Assembly: GCA_018292915.2 (NCBI GenBank)
Contig: JACVVK020000151.1
Span: 676,001-740,000 of the forward strand
Direction of reading: 5' to 3'
DNA length: 64,000 bases
Origin: Batillaria attramentaria
Taxonomy: Eukaryota > Mollusca > Gastropoda > Batillariidae
Positions 48,212 to 60,008 of this stretch are shown here, one piece after another. Within the stretch, counting starts at the first letter, position 1; each line of letters starts with the position of its first letter. The notes under the pieces are model-generated. The model worked only from the letters and a program-made list of their open reading frames with translations. It was not told where the DNA came from and did no database searches. The position numbers and the translations under genes are program-made.

Positions 48212-48699
48212 TAGTTTTTACCTTTCCGTACCGACCAGCTGCACCACTAGTGACACCCCCCCCCCCCCCCCGCAACCCCTCCCCCATCTCTCTCTCTCTC
48301 TCATTACCTCGGTACTGCTGACTCCACTGCCTCCGGGTCGAGATACAGAGTCTTGCAGAACTCTCGAACTTCCTCTTCCGTAACGCCGATCCCGGGCTGA
48401 GGCATCACGCATGCGCACAGCTCCTGATACTTGATTGAGTCGGGTACGGGCACTATGACGACACTCTGTACACCCGGGCACCTTGCCAACCGCGACTCCA
48501 GCCACCCCGGGTACAGGATAAAGCCACCGTAGATGATAGCGTTGGACCTGTTCAGTGAGATACATACATGTACATGTAACAGGAGAAATATTACAGTATA
48601 TAACGTAGTGCTCTCCTACACTTGATTCGCAGTGGAGATGTGCTGGCAACATGATATACAACAACAATAGCAAAAACAACCTGCCGTGAAACTGTAGTT

Positions 48700-48778
<79 letters not shown>

Positions 48779-49595
48779 CACACACACACACACACTGATA
48801 TTCCGTACTTTCTGCCGATGACATGCAGCTCTCCCTTGCTGTTACGGAAGCCGACGTCAGTGGTGCGGAACCAGCCGTCATGCGTGAAGACGTTGTCGTG
48901 CGACTCCTTGTCCATGCCCAGGTAGCCAGTTAAGACGTGGGGTCCGCGACACAGCACCTCCCCGGTCTGACCTGGCTCCACCACCTCCTGCTGGCTCTCG
49001 TCCACAAGCTGTACATCAGCAGGAATCACATGGCCTTCATTACAAGATTGGCATGTAGGGACAGTTTCCATGTCCGAACTCACTTAGAAAGATTGAATGG
49101 TTGTACTGTCTTGTACATGTATTTAAAGAAACATTACTGAGTAAATTTTCATACCCGCGTCTACTTTCAAAATTGAAGCAAACTTAATGAGAGCGACGTT
49201 TCTTAATGCTTTGCATTTTACTCAACACACAAAGCGAAGACAGCACTTGCTGTAGCAGGTTTCTGATCTTAACACGTGCCGGCTAGAGAACACTAGAAGT
49301 AATGACAGTCCTGCACCTTTATCTCCACCCCAGGTAGTGGCAGTCCGCTGTTGTAGTCCTCATAGTCTCCCTTGTTGTCCATGTTCAGCACCTTCATAGT
49401 TAAAAACCCGCACTCTGTGCTTGAGTAGTCAATGCCCACTGTGTCAGCCATTTTAAACGCCGCTTGCACGTGTCGCTTGCTGATTGGCTGGCTTCCTGGT
49501 GACAAAACCAGCTCTTCTACAAATGGTGACCTTTGAGTTTAAAAATTAATTTTAGGGTTCTGAGGCGAATGAAATTTCAAGTTTCTGAACGAGTG

Positions 49596-49671
<76 letters not shown>

Positions 49672-50729
49672 GAGGGCGAGACGGTGGAGAAATCGGACAC
49701 CGATTACTACCAAAGATACAGTATAGTATCTCACTGTATCTTTGCCACCACTAGAGTTATTTTCTTACAGCGTAGTCACTCACCTGTCTCTACAAGACGC
49801 AGGTTGAATGTCAAGCCGTCCATGATATCATCATCAACAAGCACCCTTTCCAGTAAATTGGTCAGAAGAAAGGCAACTGTACAACGCTCGCGACAGAGTA
49901 TCTCCAGATCGGAGCGTTCGTCATAGTGTGATACCTCGGAGTAATCGAAACAAACACAAGTGACGCCCGAGGTGACGTATTCTGCGGGAGCTGCTCCAGC
50001 CCAAGCAAAGAACTCGTCGTTGAAGAAGATGTCATCAGGTTTGAGATGGGCAGCTTGGTGAAAATCCTCCTCAAGTAGCAAATACTCGGCGTGCGTTCTC
50101 GGGACGAGTTTGGAAAAGCCGGTACTGCCCGAAGTGGTGTAAATAAAGGCTCGGTCTCCGGATTTCACGTCGGCAAGGAAAGCCTCGTTTTCATTCCGCA
50201 ACAACCCCAGGAAAGGCTTGTGTCCGTCCTGACCCACCCCGCTGTCGACAAAGAGGAGCGTCTTGAGAAGCGGGGCGTCCGGACAGTCGACAGTGTGACC
50301 CACCCTGGAGCGAAATCGGCTTTCAAGAACAGTGAGAGGTTGGTTCCAGTTCTGCTTGGGGTCCACGATGACAGCCACACAACCGCCTCTCTGGATGGAG
50401 CCGACAAAATCCGCGCCGTCTGACAGCACCACCATTCCGTTCATGGCCACGGCTCCAGCCAGCATGATGCCCAAGTCGGTCAGCAGCCGTTCGGGAGAGT
50501 TGGGCAGCGTGTTGCACACCACATCGCCTTGTCTGATGCCTTCCCGGCGCAAGATGGCGGCGTAGCGAGAGGCCAGAGTGAAAATGTCGGCACGTGTGAA
50601 GACAAGGCGTTTGTTGGTGGCAGTAGCTGGGTTATGGAATATGAAGGCAGGCTTGTCGGGCTGTGTCTTGGACCAGTGCAACAATCTCTTGTTCACGGTG
50701 TCAAGTGCTGAGTCGGTGACAACGGCCAT
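48039..50729 (-). CDS. Adenylate-forming enzyme, copy B, 5 exons
   Basis: Paralog of copy A in opposite orientation. Exons (minus): 50729-49784, 49495-49317, 49008-48809, 48547-48308, 48156-48039, giving 560 aa with all phases closing and GT-AG splice sites. The A3 motif (YTTSGSTGFSKLVPRTH) and A10 motif (TVTGKTDRKAVL) are intact. A5 reads IDYSSTECG, with the usual YG replaced by YS. The first ~210 residues differ from A at about 7 positions, while the next ~105 differ at about 30 with a short indel. Introns 1, 3 and 4 carry long (TG)n tracts; those in 3 and 4 lie against the splice sites. The stop codon sits at the edge of a 27-bp minisatellite that continues downstream. A (TA)n stretch lies about 85-105 nt upstream of the ATG. 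Looks functional; substrate unknown. Confidence 0.88.
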
Positions 50730-50812
50730 ATCAGAAAATCAAATTGCTAACAGAAGTTTGAGATTTTGCTAAAAGCTGCGTTTAGGTGTAAGTACGTTTC
50801 AGTCTCATTGAC

Positions 50813-50836
50813 GTATATATATATAGTATATAGTAG
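50813..50836 (-). promoter_or_regulatory. TATA-like stretch upstream of copy B
   Basis: An alternating TA run lies 85-105 nt upstream of the ATG at 50729 and is conserved at the same distance in D. It could be a TATA element or only a microsatellite. Confidence 0.4.
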
Positions 50837-51169
50837 ACCTCATAGAAAGCGTCAATTAGTGCAGAATATTCATGATTTTCAACTCAAAATTAATCCTTTC
50901 AGGGCATTCAGAAAAATATTGGGAAAGACCATCTGTGGCACGTTGAATATGTCAAATGTTGACACTACATGAGAGACAAAACGCCTAACGGTAGAACTGA
51001 GCTGAGTACTTAAACAAAAGTTCCTTAAATCTACTCAAAGGAAAATAAATGATAACCATTCATCTTAACAAAAACAAAGATAACCGCAACGTAGCCAGAC
51101 TGTAAAGCACACTTACTGACAGTTAGAGTCTTGAAATACAGCAGTTCAAATTACAAAAATAATTTCCAG

Positions 51170-51225
<56 letters not shown>

Positions 51226-51699
51226 AAAGATGGAACGCATATCTTTATGAAGTAGATGAAACAGTTAGTTTAAAAAATCACCAACCTTTGCATTTTCACG
51301 GAATCGATTTTCTTCTTTTTAATTTTTACTCAGAACACAGCTTTCACCCGTAGATGACACATAATGCAGTGTTGCCAGACGCCTATATTACTTTTCAACC
51401 TACTCTTGTCAAAGTCTACTCATAGGTTGTCAGAGTTACGGGCAGCCTTGGTAAACCATGTCGGGAAGTATTGGAACCGACCATCCGTGACTGTGAACAT
51501 TTATGACATGTTTACACTGCGTTAAGGAGATGTTAATTTTATTATTAATAATACAGCTGGAACAACCTCGTCTGTTGCTTTTCAAATCTGCTTCGGAAAT
51601 GTTCAGTCCACAAAACTTTATTTACGGAGACTGAACAAAAAACAATACAGAAAAGGCACAGAGATGAGCGAGCAAAAAACATTATAATGATTTGAAAAA
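50837..51699. other. Duplicated upstream segment of B
   Basis: Nearly identical to 57841-58640 upstream of D. Contains (CA)n at 51173-51222 and a stretch related to one arm of the fold-back element (51240-51480). Confidence 0.75.
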
Positions 51700-51762
51700 G
51701 GCTATACGGTCCATTTTCCCCGTCCCGGTGGTGGGGAAGCTGTTACAGAACAGGTAGTACCT

Positions 51763-51796
<34 letters not shown>

Positions 51797-52344
51797 ACAC
51801 ACACACCACACACACACACACACACGACGTTGAAGAAGATGTCATCAGGTTCCAGATGGGCAAGTTGGTTGCTAGAGTCCTCAAGCAGCAAATACTCAGC
51901 GTGGGTTCATGGAACGAGTGTGGAAAAGCCGGTACTGCCCGAAGTGGTGAAAATGAAGGCTCGGTCTCCGGATTTCACTTCCACAAGGAAAGCCTCGTTT
52001 TTATTCCGCAACAACTGCAGGAAGAGCTTGTGTCCGTCCTGACCCACCCCGCTGTCGACAAATAGGAGCGTCTTGAGAAGCCACGGCTCCAAGTCGGTCA
52101 GCAGCCGCTCGGGAGAGTTGGGCAGCGTGTTGCACACCACATCGCCTTGTCTGATGCCTTCCCGGCGCAAGATAGCGGCGTATCGAGAGGCCAGAGTGAA
52201 GTTGTCGGCACGTGTGAAGACAAGGCGTTTGTTGGTGGCAGTAGCTGGGTTATGGAATATGAAGGCAGGCTTGTCGGGTTGTGTCTTGGACCAGTACAAC
52301 CTAATGCTGACAGTGTCAAGTGCGGAATCGGTGACGGCAGCCAT
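51700..52344 (-). pseudogene. Adenylate-forming enzyme, copy C: deleted chimeric pseudogene
   Basis: The first ~85 codons match exon 1 of the neighbours from an ATG at 52344. An in-frame internal deletion then joins LLTDL directly to the region reading LLKTLLFVDSG. The A3 segment FTTSGSTGF survives, but a TGA follows VP where the paralogs read PRTH. The exon-1 sequence stops after DDIFFN, and a (TG)n tract follows immediately, leading into a degenerate exon 5 (YYLFCNSFPTTGTGKMDR). That tract ends in a CAG acceptor as in the intact copies. Exons 2, 3 and 4 are missing. It therefore cannot encode an enzyme. The structure suggests a deletion with one end in a (TG)n tract of the intron-4 type. 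Confidence 0.85.
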
Positions 52345-52525
52345 TTGAGAAAACCAGAATGCGAAGAGAAGTTTGAGGATTTGTCGCTTACAGCTGCGCT
52401 CAAGAAAGTCTTGGTAATGTTGAGCCTCACTGACACAAGTAGAAATATATAGTAGCCTACTCTATATATATCAAACGTCAGTCAGTGCAGAATATTCATG
52501 ATACGCATTTCATTGCAATTATTAA

Positions 52526-53315
52526 GGTTGCTCGTCCCTTTGACAACCTACTAGTAGATTTTGACAAGAGTAGATATGAAAGTAGTATAGGCACCTGGCA
52601 ACACTATGTGTTGTGTGGCTTCTACAGATGAAATCTGTGCTCCGAGTAAAAAATGCAGATTATAAAAAAATAAAAAAAACCTTTTTGATCTACTTCATGA
52701 AGATATGCATACCATCTTTGATATTTCTCCGTAAATAGTGAGGCTGGAGTTTCTATTTCTCATCTCAACTGCTGTATTTTGAGACACTGCTGTATTTTGA
52801 GACACTGCTGTATTTTGAGACACTGCTGTATTTTGAGACACTGCTGTATTTTGAGACACTGCTGTATTTTGAGACACTGCTGTATTTTGAGACACTGCTG
52901 TATTTTGAGACACTGCTGTATTTTGAGACACTGCTGTATGTCAAGTAAGCGTGCCTTAACGTTTGCATTTATTGTCGTTTTTCGTAAAGAAAAAGCTTCT
53001 AAAAATCTACTCACAGGAAAAAAAATTTAGATTCTTGAAATAGAAGAGTTCAAATTAGACAGATAATCTCCAGCCTCACTATAACAGTTCAAAGATGGAA
53101 CGCATATCTTCATGGAGTAGCTCAAACAGTTTGTGGAAAAAAAATCAGCGATGTTTGCATTTTGACGGATTCGCTTTGTTACTTTTTAATATTACTCAGA
53201 ACACGGCTTTTACTCGTACATTACACATAGTACATAGTGTTGCCAGATGCCTAGACTACTTTCAAACCCACTTCTGTCACAGTCTACTCATAGATTACCA
53301 AACGGACGAGCAACC
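52526..53315. mobile_element. Fold-back element with TTAA flanks
   Basis: Long inverted arms (about 52526-52770 and 53030-53315) begin GGTTGCTCGTCC and end GGACGAGCAACC, each next to TTAA (52522-52525 and 53316-53319). The centre is an 18-bp array. TTAA target sites are typical of piggyBac and Kolobok. No transposase. Confidence 0.65.
52770..52939. repeat. 18-bp minisatellite, about 9 copies
   Basis: Unit GCTGTATTTTGAGACACT in the loop of the fold-back element. Confidence 0.96.
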
Positions 53316-53426
53316 TTAATAAACCCTGTCGGGAAGTATTGGAAAGGAACATCTGTGACTGTGGAGGTTTATGACATGTTTCCACTGCATTAAGGACGAA
53401 AACATGTCAGATAACCCCCGACGGCG

Positions 53427-53428
<2 letters not shown>

Positions 53429-53502
<74 letters not shown>
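53429..53502. repeat. (TG)n microsatellite
   Basis: About 37 TG units between C and D. Confidence 0.97.
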
Positions 53503-53584
53503 AATCATCATTAATGATACAGCCTTGTTTGTTGCTTTGCAAATCCTATCTGTTTTGGAAATGTTCAGTGCACAAAACTTCAAA

Positions 53585-53780
53585 TAAATTCAATTCTAGA
53601 TTCTGAAACTTTAATCGCCGAGCTGACCCTTCCAGCCACATACACGTACGTCTTTGTCCAGCGTGTCAGTGAAAGAATGCGTGTGATTCACGTGAGCGTG
53701 CTTGTTAGGTTGAGTACGCGACGCTTTGAGCAAAGTAATTGGGTTAAAGCGCCCGCATTAATATGTGATTATTATTTATG
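53585..53780 (+). repeat. Inverted headless copy of the SINE body
   Basis: The complement of the blocks at 2570-2760 is seen as AATTCAATTCTAGATTCTGA, GTGTGATTCACGTGAGCGTG and TTGGGTTAAAGCGCCC, then an ATT-rich tail. Lies between pseudogene C and gene D. Confidence 0.55.
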
Positions 53781-54240
53781 CTGCTCATTTTTGATTATCG
53801 TCAAAACCAAAGAATATTTTCTCCTGGCTCAGAAGGAATTCATTCCGCCATACTAACCAAGCAGCCAGACAAACAATACAGAAAACGCACAGAAATAAGC
53901 AAGCAAAAAAACAGTAGATAAATAAAAAACAAAAAAACAACAACACCAAAACAGCAGCAGCAACAACAACAACAAAGCTGGGCAAAATCATATCATATAT
54001 ACAGTATAGTTTCACTTTGTAACTTGTGCGGTAAAATAAACTTAATACATTGACACTCATCGCCATTCCATCTTTATTAGACATTCACATCTCCTAGACA
54101 TCCTGGGTCTTTCCCAGCACAAAAAGTCTCATACCTTATCTTATCTTACACCGACGGAAAGAGCTTTAATTTATTTACCCAACATCGACCAAAAAAAAAA
54201 AATTGCATCGTGACCGCTTTACGTCTCCTAGTGACTACTA
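53781..54240. other. Intergenic between C and D
   Basis: No gene. The stretch 53990-54240 matches 58780-59040, marking it as part of the tandem duplication unit. Confidence 0.6.
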
Positions 54241-54430
54241 CGTCTTGCTGGTGACGTCAGTGGACTGGGTGTTGCTGGTGACGTCAGTGGACTGGGATTT
54301 GCTGGTGACGTCAGTTGACTGGGTGATGCTGGTGACGTCATTAGGCTGGATTTTGCTGGTGACGTCATTAGGCTGGGTATAGATGGTGACGTCAGTAGGC
54401 TGGATATTGCTGGTGACGTCAGTTGGCCGC
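54241..54430. repeat. 27-bp minisatellite downstream of D, about 7 copies
   Basis: Same family as 47590-48050; every unit has GACGTCA. Confidence 0.93.
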
Positions 54431-54539
54431 GCATGCGTCAGTCATGCCGAGTGTCCGGAGAGCCGAGGTCAGGACGGCTTTACGGTCTGTTTTCCCCGTC
54501 ACAGTGGTGGGGAACCTGTCAAAGAACAGGTAGTACCTG

Positions 54540-54626
<87 letters not shown>

Positions 54627-55130
54627 CACTGTAGTTTTTACCTTTCCGTACCGACCAGCTGCACCACTAGTGAACCCCCCAACCCCAACCCCTCCCCCCA
54701 CCTCTCTCTCTCTCTCTTTACCTCGGTACTGCTGACTCCACTGTCTCCGGGTCGAGATACAGAGTCTTGCAGAACTCTCGAACTTCCTCTTCCGTAACGC
54801 CGATCCCGGGCTGAGGCATCACGCATGCGCACAGCTCCTGATACTTGATTGAGTCGGGTACGGGCACTATGACGACACTCTGTACACCCGGGCACCTTGC
54901 CAACCGCGACTCCAGCCACCCCGGGTACAGGATAAAGCCACCGTAGATGATAGCGTTGGACCTGTTCAGTGAGACACGTACATGTACATGTAACAGGAGA
55001 AATATGACGGATGTAGTGATGTCCTACACTAGAGTCACAGCGGATATACTATATTATGTGCTGGCAAAATGATATTCAACAACAACAACAACAGCAACAA
55101 CAACAACAACAACAACAACCTGCTGTAAGG

Positions 55131-55186
<56 letters not shown>

Positions 55187-56559
55187 CCCGTACTTTCTGC
55201 CGATGACATGCAGCTCCCCCTTGCCGTTACGGAAGCCGGCGTCAGTGGTGCGGAACCAGCCGTCATGCGTGAAGACGTTGTCGTGAGCCGCCTGGTCCAT
55301 GCCCAGGTAGCCGGTGAAGACGTGGGGTCCGCGACACAGCACCTCCCCGGTCTGACCTGGTTCCACCACCCCCTGCTGGCTCTCGTCCACAAGCTGTACA
55401 ACAAACAGCAGGCGTTGTGTACAAGGCCTCCAGATTTCAACAATGGTCTACATGTATACAAGTCGCAGCTTTGTCCGTTCTGTTGAACTGGCGTAAGGAG
55501 ACAAATTGACCGTGGGATCATGTTTGGTGTTTATTTGGGGTACCCTGTTTGGCGAGTGTGCTAGTCTGTAGTGATTTTTGTTGTCATGAAAAATCGTGAT
55601 TTTCGTGTTATGTAGGTCAAGGTGCATGCCAGGCGGCCACAAAAAGAGGCAAGCTGCCAGTGAAGCTGGGACTTTTTACACAGAGGTCGGACACAAGTGA
55701 GGCAAGCGGTTTTCTCCGAACTGCCTCTCTGGTCTAAACAGAAAGTAGACGTGCACCATTTCTCTGAGGCCTGAGCGGAAATGAGACATTCACATTTTTT
55801 AAAACCCTAGGCCCTGTCTGGTGCGTGCCTTTGAATGGTCTGTTCATGGTAGTAATTGTTTGTAGATTGAAGCATGTTTAGGGGTGACTATGATGCCTGA
55901 GGCCAATAGGGGAATATAATTATAGGCATTTTGAGGCCCTGTGTATATGTGTACTTCGGCCGGCCACTCAGGTAGATATCTTACAGGCAGAGCTTCCGAA
56001 ACAAGAAAAAATCAGTCAGAATAGTGACAATTACTGGATTAGTTTGGAAAGAGAAAAGGTTGGATGGTTGTATAAAGAAATATTCCCGTGTCCGCTTTGA
56101 AAACTGGCACAAAATTGAGATGAGAGTGACGTGCCTTGATACTTTGGCCCCTACGTCAACACACAAAGAGGATGGCAGGTAGGAGCGGGTTGTTTATCTT
56201 AACGATATCATATTGCAGGCTGAAGAACACTACAAACAAGATCAGAAACGACACCAGTACTACACCTTAATCTCCACCCCAGGTAGTGGCAATCCGCTGT
56301 TGCCATCCTCATAGTCTTCCTTGTTGTCCATGTTCAGCACCTTCACAGTCAAAGACCCCCACTCCGTGCTTCCGTAGATAATGACCAGCATGTCAGCCAT
56401 TTTAAACGCTGCTTGCACGTGTCGCTTACTGATTGGCTGGCTCCCTGGTGACAAAATCTTCGCTTTTACAAATTGCAACAATCCTTTGGCTTTAATATTT
56501 CGGGTTTTGTTTAAAACAAAAATTAGACGAGGTTTCAAATTTCAAAAAAGTGATCCACA

Positions 56560-56624
<65 letters not shown>

Positions 56625-57707
56625 GTAGTGCAAGGGGCTGGGGAATTCGGACAGCGTCCACTATCAAAGATAATACATACGGTATCTTTGTCACTACTGG
56701 TTTGTTGTGCTTGTTTGATTTTTCGTTTTTGGTTATTTGTTTCTATACAGTAGTCACTCGCCTGTCTCTATAAGGCGCAGGTTGAATGTCAAGCCGTCTA
56801 AGATATCATCATCAACTAGCACCCTTTCCAGGAAATGGGGCACAAGTAGGGCAACTGTACACCTCTCCTCACTGAGTACCTCCAGACTTAAACGTTCGTC
56901 ATAATCATCGTATAAGGTGTAATCAAAACAAACACAAGTGACGCCCGAGGTGACGAATTCTGCGGGAGATGCTCCAACCCAAGCAAAGAACTCGTCGTTG
57001 AAGAAGATGTCACCAGGTTTGAGATGGGCAACTTGGTGAAAACCCTCCTCAAGCAGCAAATACTCGGCGTGCGTTCTCGGGACGAGTTTGGAAAAGCCGG
57101 TACTGCCCGAAGTGGTGAAAATAAAGGCTCGGTCTCCGGATTTCACGTCAGCAAGGAAAGCCTCGTTTTCATTCCGCAACAACTCCAGGAAAGGTTTGTG
57201 TCCGTCCTGACCCACCCCGCTGTCGACAAAGAGGAGCGTCTTGAGAAGCGGGGCGTCCGGACAGTCGACAGTGTGACCCACCCTGGAGTGAAGTCGGCTT
57301 TCAAGAACAGTGAGAGGTTGGTTCAGTTTCTGCTTGGGGTCCACGATGACAGCCACACAGCCGCCTCTCTGGGTGGAGCCGACAAAATCCGCGCCGTCTG
57401 ACAGCACCACCATTCCGTTCATGGCCACGGCTCCAGCCAGCATGATGCCCAAGTCGGTCAGCAGCCGCTCGGGAGAGTTGGGCAGCGTGTTGCACACCAC
57501 ATCGCCTTGTCTGATGCCTTCCCGGCGCAAGATGGCGGCGTATCGAGAGGCCAGAGTGAAGATGTCAACACGTGTGAAGACAAGGCGTTTGTTGGTGGCA
57601 GTAGCTGGGTTATGGAATATGAAGGCAGGCTTGTCGGGCTGTGTCTTGGACCAGTACAACAATCTCTTGTTCACAGTGTCAAATGCTGAGTCGGTGACAA
57701 CGGCCAT
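54419..57707 (-). CDS. Adenylate-forming enzyme, copy D, 5 exons
   Basis: Exons (minus): 57707-56762, 56444-56266, 55393-55194, 54961-54722, 54536-54419, giving 560 aa. Motifs are A3 FTTSGSTGFSKLVPRTH, A5 IIYGSTEWG, A7/A8 DGWFRTTDAGF..GELHVIGRK and A10 TVTGKTDRKAVL. Roughly 5 of the first ~210 residues differ from copy A, against about 24 of the next ~105. The intron-1 donor reads CAG|GCGAGT where A and B read CAG|GTGAGT, so this copy depends on a GC-AG intron or another donor. Its upstream 0.9 kb is nearly the same as that of B, including the AT-rich stretch, so B and D are sister units of a tandem duplication. Seven 27-bp-type repeats with GACGTCA cores follow the stop codon. Confidence 0.86.
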
Positions 57708-57790
57708 TTCAGAAAATCAAATTGCTAACAGAAGTTTGAGATTTTGCTAAAAGCTGCGTTTAGGTGTAAGTATGTTTCAGTCTCATTGAC

Positions 57791-57840
57791 GTATATATAT
57801 ATATAATATATAGTGTATATAGAATATATATAGTATATAG
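57791..57840 (-). promoter_or_regulatory. TATA-like stretch upstream of copy D
   Basis: Same AT-rich block as B, expanded to about 50 bases; related TATATA segments precede pseudogene C (52447-52471). Confidence 0.4.
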
Positions 57841-58157
57841 ACCTCATAGAAAACGTCAATTAGTGCAGAATATTCATGATTTTCCTTTCAGGGCATTCAG
57901 AAAAATATTGGGAAAGACCATCTGTGGCACTTTGAATATGTGAAATGTTGACACTACATGAGAGACAAAACGCCTAACGGTAGAACTGAGCTAAGTACTT
58001 AAACAAAAGTTCCTTAAATCTACTCAAAGAAAGATAAATGATAACCATTCATCTTAACAAAAACAAAGATAACCGCAACGTAGCCAGACTGTAAAGCACA
58101 CTTACTGACAGTTAGAGTCTTGAAATACAGCAGTTCAAATTACAAAAATAATTTCCA

Positions 58158-58238
<81 letters not shown>

Positions 58239-59030
58239 AAAGATGGAACGCATATCTTTATGAAGTAGCTGAAACAGTTAGTTTAAAAAATCACCAACTT
58301 TTGCATTTTCACGGAATCGATGTTTTTCTTTTAAATTTTACTCAGAACACAGCTTTCTCCCGTAGATGACACATAATGCAGTGTTGCCAGACGCCTATAC
58401 TACTTTTCAACCTACTCTTGTCAAAGTCTACACATAGGTTGTCAGAGTTACGGGCAACCTTGGTAAACCATGTCGGGAAGTATTGGAACCGACCATCCGT
58501 GACTGTGAACATTTATGACATGTTTACACTGCGTTAAGGAGATGTTAATTTTATTATTAATAATACAATTGGAACAGCCTCGTCTGTTGCTTTTCAAATC
58601 TGCTTTGGAAATGTTCAGTCCACAAAACTTTAATTACGGAGACTAAACAAACGAGCAAACAATACAGAAAAGGCAAAGAAATAAACGAGCCCCCCCCCCC
58701 CCCTCCCCGCTCCGCGCAAAATAAATGATAAAATAAAATAAAATAAAATAAATAAAAAATGCAACAAGAAATTCAAACCTGGACAAATATCATATCATAT
58801 AGTTTTATTTTATAACTTGTGCAGTAAAATAAGCTTTAATACATTGAGTCGCATCTCCATTGCATCTTTATTACACATTCACATCTCCTAGACATCCTGG
58901 ATTTTTCCTCATACCTTATCTTATCTTATCTTACACCGAAGGAAAGAGCTTTAATTTATTTTACCCAACATTTACAGGACAGAAAAAGATGGCATCGTGA
59001 CCGCTTTTCGTCGTCTAGTGGCTACTACGT
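57841..59030. other. Duplicated segment between D and E
   Basis: The left part matches the upstream of B, the right part matches the DNA left of D. Contains (CA)n at 58163-58234 and a C run at 58690-58706. No gene. Confidence 0.7.
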
Positions 59031-59070
59031 CTAGCTGGTGACGTCAGTGGACTGGGTGTTGCTGGTGACG

Positions 59071-59191
59071 TCACTTGGCCGGGCATGCGTCAGTCATGCC
59101 GAGTGTCCGGAGAGCCGAGGTCAGGACGGTTTTACGGTCTGTTTTCCCCGTCACAGTGGTGGGGAACCTGTCAAAGAACAGGTAGTACCTG

Positions 59192-59255
<64 letters not shown>

Positions 59256-59715
59256 TAATTTTTACCTTTCCGTACCGACCAGCTGCACCACTAGTGGACC
59301 CCCCCCCCCTCCCTCTTCCCCACACCTCTCTCTCTCTCTCTCATTACCTTGGTACTGCTGACTCCACAGTCTCCGGGTCGAGATACAGAGTCTTGCAGAA
59401 CTCTCGAACTTCCTCTTCCGTAACGCCGATCCCGGGCTGAGGCATCACGCATGCGCACAACTCCTGATACTTGATTGAGTCGGGTACGGGCACATTGCCA
59501 ACCGCGACTCCAGCCACCCCGGGTACAGGATAAAGCCACCGTAGGTAATAGCGTTGGACCTGTTCAGTGAGACACGTACATGTACATGTAACAGGATAAA
59601 TATGACGGATGTAGTGCTGTCCTACACTAGAGTCACAGCGGATATACTATATTATGTGCTTGCAACATGATATTCAACAACAACAACAACAACAACAACA
59701 ACCTGCTGTAAGGCT

Positions 59716-59790
<75 letters not shown>

Positions 59791-60008
59791 CGCGCGCGCA
59801 TCCCGTACTTTCTGCCGATGACATGCAGCTCCCCCTTGCCGTTACGGAAGCCGACGTCAGTGGTGCGGAACCAGCCGTCATGCGTGAAGACGTTGTCGTG
59901 AGCCGCCTGGTCCATGCCCAGGTAGCCGGTGAAGACGTGGGGTCCGCGACACAGCACCTCCCCGGTCTGACCTGGCTCCACCACCTCCTGCTGGCTCTCG
60001 TCCACAAG
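59071..60008 (-). pseudogene. Adenylate-forming enzyme, copy E: 3' exons only, frameshifted
   Basis: Exon 5 (59188-59071), exon 4 (59559-59348) and exon 3 (60008-59809) are present in the order and spacing of copies B and D. Exon 4 is 212 nt instead of 240. A net 28-nt loss after the codons for VPVPDSIKYQ removes the segment reading CPGVQSVVIV and shifts the frame, so the enzyme could not reach its A10 lysine correctly. Exons 3 and 5 are otherwise almost identical to D. Intron 2 is interrupted by an RTE element at 60484-63777 and then continues to the right edge. Exons 1 and 2 must lie beyond base 64000. Likely a recent pseudogene, although a sequence error in exon 4 cannot be excluded. Confidence 0.75.

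Noticed and set aside
47646..48383. 245-codon frame running across the 27-bp array and exon 5 of copy B
   Set aside because: It is antisense to copy B and is held open by the 27-bp period.
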